A DNA stretch of 60,314 nucleotides from contig JABHWU010000003.1 in NCBI GenBank assembly GCA_018657625.1, forward strand, positions 1 to 60,314, given 5' to 3'. The notes under the pieces were generated by a model that saw only the letters and a list, made by a program, of their open reading frames with translations, was not told where the DNA came from and made no database searches. This document shows, piece by piece, positions 55,412-60,314 of the stretch. Numbering within the stretch: the first letter of the stretch is position 1; each line of letters starts with the position of its first letter. The position numbers and the translations under genes are program-made. Source of the stretch: Deltaproteobacteria bacterium. Its GTDB lineage: Bacteria; SAR324; XYD2-FULL-50-16.

Positions 55412-56929
55412 TTATTGTAATAGTTGCAGTACATTTTGAGGCAACTGGTTTGCCTGGGCAAACATTGCTGCAGAAGTATTATCTTTGATCATATTTTTTG
55501 TGTAGGTTGCCATTTCTTTTGCCATATCCGTATCTCTGATAACAGATTCAGAAGATATCAAATTTTCATTGGCAATTCTTAAATTTGACAAGTTACTTTC
55601 CAATGAATTTTTCTGAAAGGCTCCCAAACTACCACGGGCCTCCAATGTATCCTGCATCGCCTGATCAACCAGCATTAATGCATCTTCAGCTCCTTGATAG
55701 TTCCTGACGTCAATGTCGGCCAAGTTATCAAAACCGGATACATTTGCAACCCCTTTCCCAATGTTTTCAGGTAGTACACCGCCAATCGCAATATCGGCGT
55801 TTTGCTTACCATTTCCACCAATTTGAAATTTAATGGAATTTTGGGTTACAAAAACTCTACCAACAGAGACACCGCCTTCAGGAATTTCTGCTAATTCATT
55901 TGGTGGTTCCTCGCCTTCCACCCATTTGTCTGCAATTCGACAAGGTGGAATCAAATCAGAGTCGCCGCCTGTATAACGGACAGTCAGTCCTTCAACACAT
56001 TTAGCACCATCAATTCCGCTTAAATACTGTCCCTTACCAGTGGCAGTTTCACCATTAATTGTTCCATGGACATCGTCACCCTTATCAGCCACTCTTAGTT
56101 CTCCTCCCATCTCACTGAGAATACCGGAAGAGCTACTGACAACCTGAAAACCGTGTCTGGAACCATATAATTTATGCGTCATGTTAATTTTTCCTGATTC
56201 ATCCAAATTAACATCAACTTTTATCCCTTTTTGATCAACCGCATTTCTAAAATTTTGAATAAAAGTATCAGCCGTATCATCAGAATTTGACGTATATCTG
56301 GCTTGTTTACCGTCTTCAATGATGATCAACGTTTCACCCGCGTCTAAAATATCCTGTGTGACCGCAGTAGATCCCAACACATTGGTTTTAGTAGCAGCTG
56401 ATGTTATTTTTACATCAAAACCCTCTTCCCTGGAATCACCAGTATTGGTTGATGCAGAAATGTATTTCAAATTTTCACCGGTGGCATTTCCAAATGTGCC
56501 ATTTGTACCATCCAACAATTTCCTTTCACCAAATTGAGCTGATCGGGCTATTCTTTCTATATTTCCAATAGCATTATCTATCTCTTTTTGGTTCGCGGTT
56601 AAACTTGAATCGTTATGTGCCCCCTCATTAAGTGAATGTAAAATGAGTTGACGGATATTACCCAAGAGAGAATTAACTTCTGATAAATTCGCTTCAGCAG
56701 TCTGAATCATTGATACAGCTGCTTCTGAATTATCGATTGCCTGGGTTGTCCCCATTACCTGCGTTTTCAAATGCTCCGCAATAACTAATGAAGCCGGGCC
56801 GTCAGAAGCTCTATTGATCTTCTGACCAGAAGATAATTTCTCCAGGGTTTTCACCATACCGGTATGATTATTACTCATCCAGCGATGAGTATTAATAGCC
56901 GGTACGTTATGATTGACTCTATATGTCAT
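55412..56929 (-). CDS. fliC: Flagellin, more divergent copy
   Basis: The 505 residues have the D0/D1 ends TYRVNHNVPAINTHRW and AAMFAQANQLPQNVLQLLQ and the shared central domain. There are changes in the helices, for example AEHLKTQVMGTTQA in place of SEQMRAQIAGLNQA and GAHNDSSLTANQ in place of GVNDEVMLAADQ. Cysteines occur only at the pair GAKCVEGL and PPCRIAD, 19 residues apart. GGGAGA lies before the ATG. It is intermediate between the other flagellins and may form a segment of the filament. Confidence 0.95.
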   Translation of the reverse strand: MTYRVNHNVPAINTHRWMSNNHTGMVKTLEKLSSGQKINRASDGPASLVIAEHLKTQVMGTTQAIDNSEAAVSMIQTAEANLSEVNSLLGNIRQLILHSLNEGAHNDSSLTANQKEIDNAIGNIERIARSAQFGERKLLDGTNGTFGNATGENLKYISASTNTGDSREEGFDVKITSAATKTNVLGSTAVTQDILDAGETLIIIEDGKQARYTSNSDDTADTFIQNFRNAVDQKGIKVDVNLDESGKINMTHKLYGSRHGFQVVSSSSGILSEMGGELRVADKGDDVHGTINGETATGKGQYLSGIDGAKCVEGLTVRYTGGDSDLIPPCRIADKWVEGEEPPNELAEIPEGGVSVGRVFVTQNSIKFQIGGNGKQNADIAIGGVLPENIGKGVANVSGFDNLADIDVRNYQGAEDALMLVDQAMQDTLEARGSLGAFQKNSLESNLSNLRIANENLISSESVIRDTDMAKEMATYTKNMIKDNTSAAMFAQANQLPQNVLQLLQ

Positions 56930-57017
56930 TTTTATCTCCCTGGAGATATATTAAATAATTAGGTTTTTAAAAAAAAGAGTTTCTTTCACTTTAGAAATCT
57001 TTCTTTTATCCGTTTTA

Positions 57018-58544
57018 TTAACTCAGTAAACTTAATACATTCTGAGGTAATTGGTTCGCTTGCGCCAGCATTGCTGTTGCAGCTTGTGACATGATCTGGT
57101 TACGGGTAAATGTCGCCATTTCCTTCGCCATATCCACATCTCTGATAACTGATTCAGAGGAAACCATATTTTCATTCTGAATTCGCAGATTAGAAAGGTT
57201 ACTTTCCAGGGTATTTTTCTGGAAGGCACCCATATCACCTCTGGCATTTGTAATAGAATCTATGGCTGAATCCACTAAGGCCAATGTGTCCTGTGCACCT
57301 TGAAATGAGGTAACGTCAACATCATTTAAACTTTCATAACCAGATGCATTGGCAATACCTCTCCCCAGGCTTTCAGGATGAGCACTCATCACAGAAATAC
57401 CAACTGTTTGATTTTGATTGGCACCCACGTGAAATCGCATGGAATTCTGGGCCACAAAAACACGACCAACTGAAATACCATCTGGTGGCATTTCCATTTC
57501 TGCTGGTGGCTGGCCGTCTATGCCTTCTTCTATAAAACGATCCGCAACGGTGCATTCCTGAGTCAAATCTTCTTTCCCCTCTCCATAATATCTGATACTC
57601 AAACCATCCACACACTTGGCACCTTTGATACCGGTCAAGACTTGACCTTTACCAATCGCCGATTCACCGTTAATAGTTCCTTTGATATCAAGACCGGCTT
57701 CAACCGCTTTAATTTCACCACCGATATCGCCCATGACACCATCAGTACTACTTAAAACCTGAAACTTAAAATCTGATCCAAACTTATTATGGTTGGCTTG
57801 AATTTTCCCAGTCTCATCCAAACTTACTGTAATATCTAAATTATTACGATTAACTTCATTTTGTAAGTTCTGAATCATGGTTGCTTGAGTATCATCTGAA
57901 TTGGAAACATATGTAGCCATTTTTCCATCTTCGATGATGGTCAGTTTTTCACCCGATTTTACCAATTCATCGGTAATAGCAACCTGACCGGTAACAATAG
58001 CTCTCGTTGAAGCCTGAGTGATCTTAACATCAAACCCCTGTTCTCTGGAATCACCAGATGCCAGCGAGGCATTGACAAATTCCAAATTCTCACCAGTCGT
58101 ACTACCCGATGCACCACGGGAACCGTCTAATAAACGCTTTGTACCAAACTGAGCCTGGTTCGCAATGCGATTAATCGTTTCCAGTGCATTGGAAATTTCA
58201 TTTTGATCTGCGGCCAGCATCACTTCATCGTTAACACCTTCATTAGAAGCATGAATTGCCAGTTGGCGAATAGAAACCAATAAATTATTGATTTCAGCCA
58301 TGTTTGCTTCTGTTGTTTGTATCAATGAAACAGCTGTTTCTGAGTTATCTATCGCTTGATTCAAACCAGCGATTTGAGCTCTCATTTGTTCTGAAATAAC
58401 TAGAGAAGCTGGGCTATCAGCTGCTCGATTAATTTTCATCCCTGACGATAATTTCTCCAGAGTTTTGTTCATTGCATTATTATTTGCAATCACATTTCTG
58501 TGAGAATTTAACGCTGCTACATTGTGATTAATTCTATAAGTCAT
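57018..58544 (-). CDS. fliC: Flagellin
   Basis: The 508 residues have the canonical D0/D1 ([63 protein letters not shown]). The central domain holds GTINGESAIGKG at 289-300 and cysteines only at 311 and 331. AAGGAGGATTAA precedes the ATG, a strong ribosome-binding site. The leader has a 7-bp hairpin at 58572-58591. By identity with the 53710 copy this pair is a recent duplication. Confidence 0.96.
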   Translation of the reverse strand: MTYRINHNVAALNSHRNVIANNNAMNKTLEKLSSGMKINRAADSPASLVISEQMRAQIAGLNQAIDNSETAVSLIQTTEANMAEINNLLVSIRQLAIHASNEGVNDEVMLAADQNEISNALETINRIANQAQFGTKRLLDGSRGASGSTTGENLEFVNASLASGDSREQGFDVKITQASTRAIVTGQVAITDELVKSGEKLTIIEDGKMATYVSNSDDTQATMIQNLQNEVNRNNLDITVSLDETGKIQANHNKFGSDFKFQVLSSTDGVMGDIGGEIKAVEAGLDIKGTINGESAIGKGQVLTGIKGAKCVDGLSIRYYGEGKEDLTQECTVADRFIEEGIDGQPPAEMEMPPDGISVGRVFVAQNSMRFHVGANQNQTVGISVMSAHPESLGRGIANASGYESLNDVDVTSFQGAQDTLALVDSAIDSITNARGDMGAFQKNTLESNLSNLRIQNENMVSSESVIRDVDMAKEMATFTRNQIMSQAATAMLAQANQLPQNVLSLLS

Positions 58545-58571
58545 TTAATCCTCCTTGTTAATCACATTAAA

Positions 58572-58591
58572 TACGAACGTCCCTGTTCGTA
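58572..58591 (-). promoter_or_regulatory. Leader hairpin before flagellin
   Basis: TACGAAC (58572-58578) and GTTCGTA (58585-58591) pair perfectly around a 6-nt loop, about 20 nt upstream of the flagellin ribosome-binding site. It could stabilise the mRNA or control translation. A second palindrome GTAAAC-TTCCT-GTTTAC lies at about 58690-58706. Confidence 0.5.
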
Positions 58592-58720
58592 CATTACAAA
58601 AAAAAACATAAAATATACTCTAAAGTATTTACTGATTGTATCAGGCATTGTTCATACAGCCTGTCTACATCTTCCATGAAAATTAATTGTAAACTTCCTG
58701 TTTACAGTTGAATCCTGGTA

Positions 58721-60079
58721 TTACATTGTCGATTCCACCATCAATTGTGGTGACAACATCCCTTTTAATTGTTCCGCCATTTCACTGGCTTTTTCCTTAG
58801 ATAAAGATAATATTTCAACACCTGCTACTTTTGGTTTCATTGTGAGTCTTAGCATTTCAACCGCAAGATTCACATAATAGTTTTCCTTGCTAACTAGGTC
58901 TTTATTTAAGGATTTCAACCCTTTAATAGAGCTGTAAATCAACATTAATGCATCTTTTCGTTCTTCAGCGGAATGAACTCTAATTGATTTTAAATTTAAA
59001 AAACCACTACAATTCGGAATACCTGTCGCTAATAACTCTGGTGTCAAAGACGGTAAACTGAGTATTTCAGCTTTTTTGCCTTCCAAATCCAACGGCACTA
59101 CTAATCCATTCTGTTTCACTAAAACATGCCCAACAATCTGACCAGCTTGTTCAGTGCTTGTGCCATCAAAATAAAGCGTTAAGCCTCGCGTCCTTTTATT
59201 TGTTTTAAGTCCTGTCAAGTAACCACCTTCACCAATTGTTGGTTCATTTCCAATTTCTCCCATAATATTTTTCCCCACTTTCGCGGTTACTGGCTGCCCA
59301 GGATACTTTGAAATTAATTGTGTTTTTAAACTGGTGCCGGTAAAATCATTCGCTATACCCAACTGATTATGTTTGAAATACAGAAAATTATTTTTTGTTT
59401 TATACACACTGATATTAAATCCATTTTCATGTAATCCACGTTGAAGATTAGGAATTAACGTTTCAATGGTCTCCTCTTTAGTGATTCTATACTTAAATTC
59501 CTTTTCATCATCAGAAATAATAATTAATTCTTCATATTGTAATAATTCAGCCGAAATAGCTTTATTGCCAATTAGTCCGCTATATTCAGGTAATTCTATT
59601 ATTTTAACAGGATAACCACCCTCATCAGATGAAGTAACATGTGGAGATCCTTTCACAAATCTTAAACCTTTTCCTTTGGTAATTGATTTAACACCACAGT
59701 TTCCATTTAATAGCGCTTTCCCTTGAAAGCTGGCCGTTTCAGAAATCATTTTAATGTTAGATATTCTTTCAGTCAGGTAATTATTGACGACGGAAACCGG
59801 AATATTAGACGCTGGAAAAAAACGAATCTCTTTTTCAAGAAATTTCCCCATTTCACTTAACTGATCATTAATTTTTTCAATATTAATTCTAGCTATTTGT
59901 AAAATAGAGACACAATTTTCCAGCTTTGAAATCATATAAAATCGCCCTTTGGAATGTACTCCGGTTGGCCCGATTTTATTTGGTGATTCTCCTCTTTCAG
60001 GAAAAAGGTTACGATCTACATTTCTATCTTTTTCCTGAATTCGCAATTTAGGAGCAACTTGCTGATAATATGGATTCAT
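58721..60079 (-). CDS. Degenerate flagellin-like protein without canonical ends
   Basis: This 452-residue protein keeps the order of flagellin central motifs. NGNCGVKSITKGKGLRFV corresponds to DGSRGASGSTTGENLEFV; GGYPVKI, GLIGNKAISAELL, FKYRITKEETIETLIPNLQ and GEGGYLTGLK also align, and the tail GFLNLKSIRV matches GYESLNDVDV. The first 50 residues (NPYYQQVAPKLRIQEKDRN) are unlike any flagellin N-terminus. The C-terminus (LSPQLMVESTM) lacks the AQANQ-x-P helix. Yet GAGAGGA lies at the right place before the ATG and the frame is intact, so it is probably expressed. It may be a non-polymerising or specialised filament-associated part. Confidence 0.82.
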   Translation of the reverse strand: MNPYYQQVAPKLRIQEKDRNVDRNLFPERGESPNKIGPTGVHSKGRFYMISKLENCVSILQIARINIEKINDQLSEMGKFLEKEIRFFPASNIPVSVVNNYLTERISNIKMISETASFQGKALLNGNCGVKSITKGKGLRFVKGSPHVTSSDEGGYPVKIIELPEYSGLIGNKAISAELLQYEELIIISDDEKEFKYRITKEETIETLIPNLQRGLHENGFNISVYKTKNNFLYFKHNQLGIANDFTGTSLKTQLISKYPGQPVTAKVGKNIMGEIGNEPTIGEGGYLTGLKTNKRTRGLTLYFDGTSTEQAGQIVGHVLVKQNGLVVPLDLEGKKAEILSLPSLTPELLATGIPNCSGFLNLKSIRVHSAEERKDALMLIYSSIKGLKSLNKDLVSKENYYVNLAVEMLRLTMKPKVAGVEILSLSKEKASEMAEQLKGMLSPQLMVESTM

Positions 60080-60118
60080 ATTGTCCTCTCATTTTTCAGT
60101 TACTCAATCAATTTTTTA

Positions 60119-60314
60119 TTACTGCAATAAGCTCAATACATTATTAGGTGTCTGGTTAGCCTGTGCCAACATTGCTGTCGCAGCCTGAGACATAATCTGA
60201 TATTTTGTAAATTCTGACATTTCTGCCGCCATATCCGTATCTCTTAAAACTGATTCGGAATTGATCAGATTCTCCTTCGCGATACTTAAACTCGCAATAT
60301 TGGCTTCCAGGGTA
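60119..60314 (-). CDS. fliC: Flagellin C-terminal end (cut by window edge)
   Basis: Sixty-four codons of a flagellin C-terminus: [19 protein letters not shown], then [20 protein letters not shown] and a tail NVLSLLQ. The N-terminal part lies to the right of the window. It belongs to the same minus-strand flagellin row, 39 nt upstream of the degenerate flagellin-like gene. Confidence 0.93.
   Translation of the reverse strand, partial: TLEANIASLSIAKENLINSESVLRDTDMAAEMSEFTKYQIMSQAATAMLAQANQTPNNVLSLLQ

Noticed and set aside
1..60314. Assignment of the window to one named phylum
   Set aside because: AT content, I-F CRISPR and gene families fit several proteobacteria-like groups; a marker-gene tree with FtsZ, InfB and NusA would be needed.

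Overview
The window looks like a chromosomal segment of an AT-rich, flagellated Gram-negative bacterium. Evidence for a diderm envelope is a set of lipoproteins with lipobox cysteines, a SPOR-domain lipoprotein and a periplasmic binding-protein-dependent (TctCBA) carrier. The CRISPR repeat is of the I-F (Csy) kind, which points to a proteobacterium-like lineage. Exact placement (Desulfobacterota, SAR324-like or another deep branch) cannot be settled without a search. No tRNA or rRNA gene was recognised.

Layout. 1-1250: leader-distal end of a type I-F CRISPR array, with no cas genes in the window. 1.4-3.3 kb: a universal stress protein and a LysR regulator. 3.5-8.1 kb: a plus-strand run of two CYTH proteins and a tripartite tricarboxylate transporter (tctC-tctB-tctA), punctuated by two related palindromic elements. 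8.3-14.5 kb: phosphate transport, namely a deletion remnant of a Pap(DUF47)-Pit operon followed by two close paralogues of a Na/Pi cotransporter fused to a PhoU-like domain, with a DUF1624 acyltransferase-like gene between them on the other strand. 14.5-18.2 kb (minus): HD phosphohydrolase, RDD protein, two PTS EIIA proteins and a nucleotidyltransferase. 18.2-26.5 kb (minus): an exported pentapeptide-repeat protein and five lipoproteins. Three of these are paralogues with TPR-like tails, one is a HEAT-repeat protein and one resembles FlgT/LPP20. This is the least understood block and may be an undescribed envelope system. 27-32 kb (plus): rimP-nusA-infB-rbfA.

32-38.5 kb (plus): a very large FliD with three internal domain repeats, FliS, a 1.1 kb mostly non-coding stretch with strong hairpins and tiny ORFs, then a flagellin. 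A near-perfect sigma-28 promoter lies in front of fliD. 38.6-49.1 kb (minus): SPOR lipoprotein, ftsA, ftsZ, two membrane FHA proteins, a RodZ-like protein, a GlmU-like enzyme, glmS and a HAD phosphatase. Division and UDP-GlcNAc supply are therefore side by side. 49.8-53.6 kb: a Q/N-rich exported coiled-coil protein, hemW, a lone receiver domain, an unknown helical protein and tusA. 53.7-60.3 kb (minus): three full flagellins, a degenerate flagellin-like protein with its own ribosome-binding site, and the C-terminal end of another flagellin.

The most unusual features are the flagellar parts: the cap protein with repeated central domains, cysteine pairs in the flagellins, and a flagellin-like protein that has lost the normal polymerisation ends. 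The lipoprotein/solenoid cluster comes next. The phosphate region records replacement of one transporter type by another.
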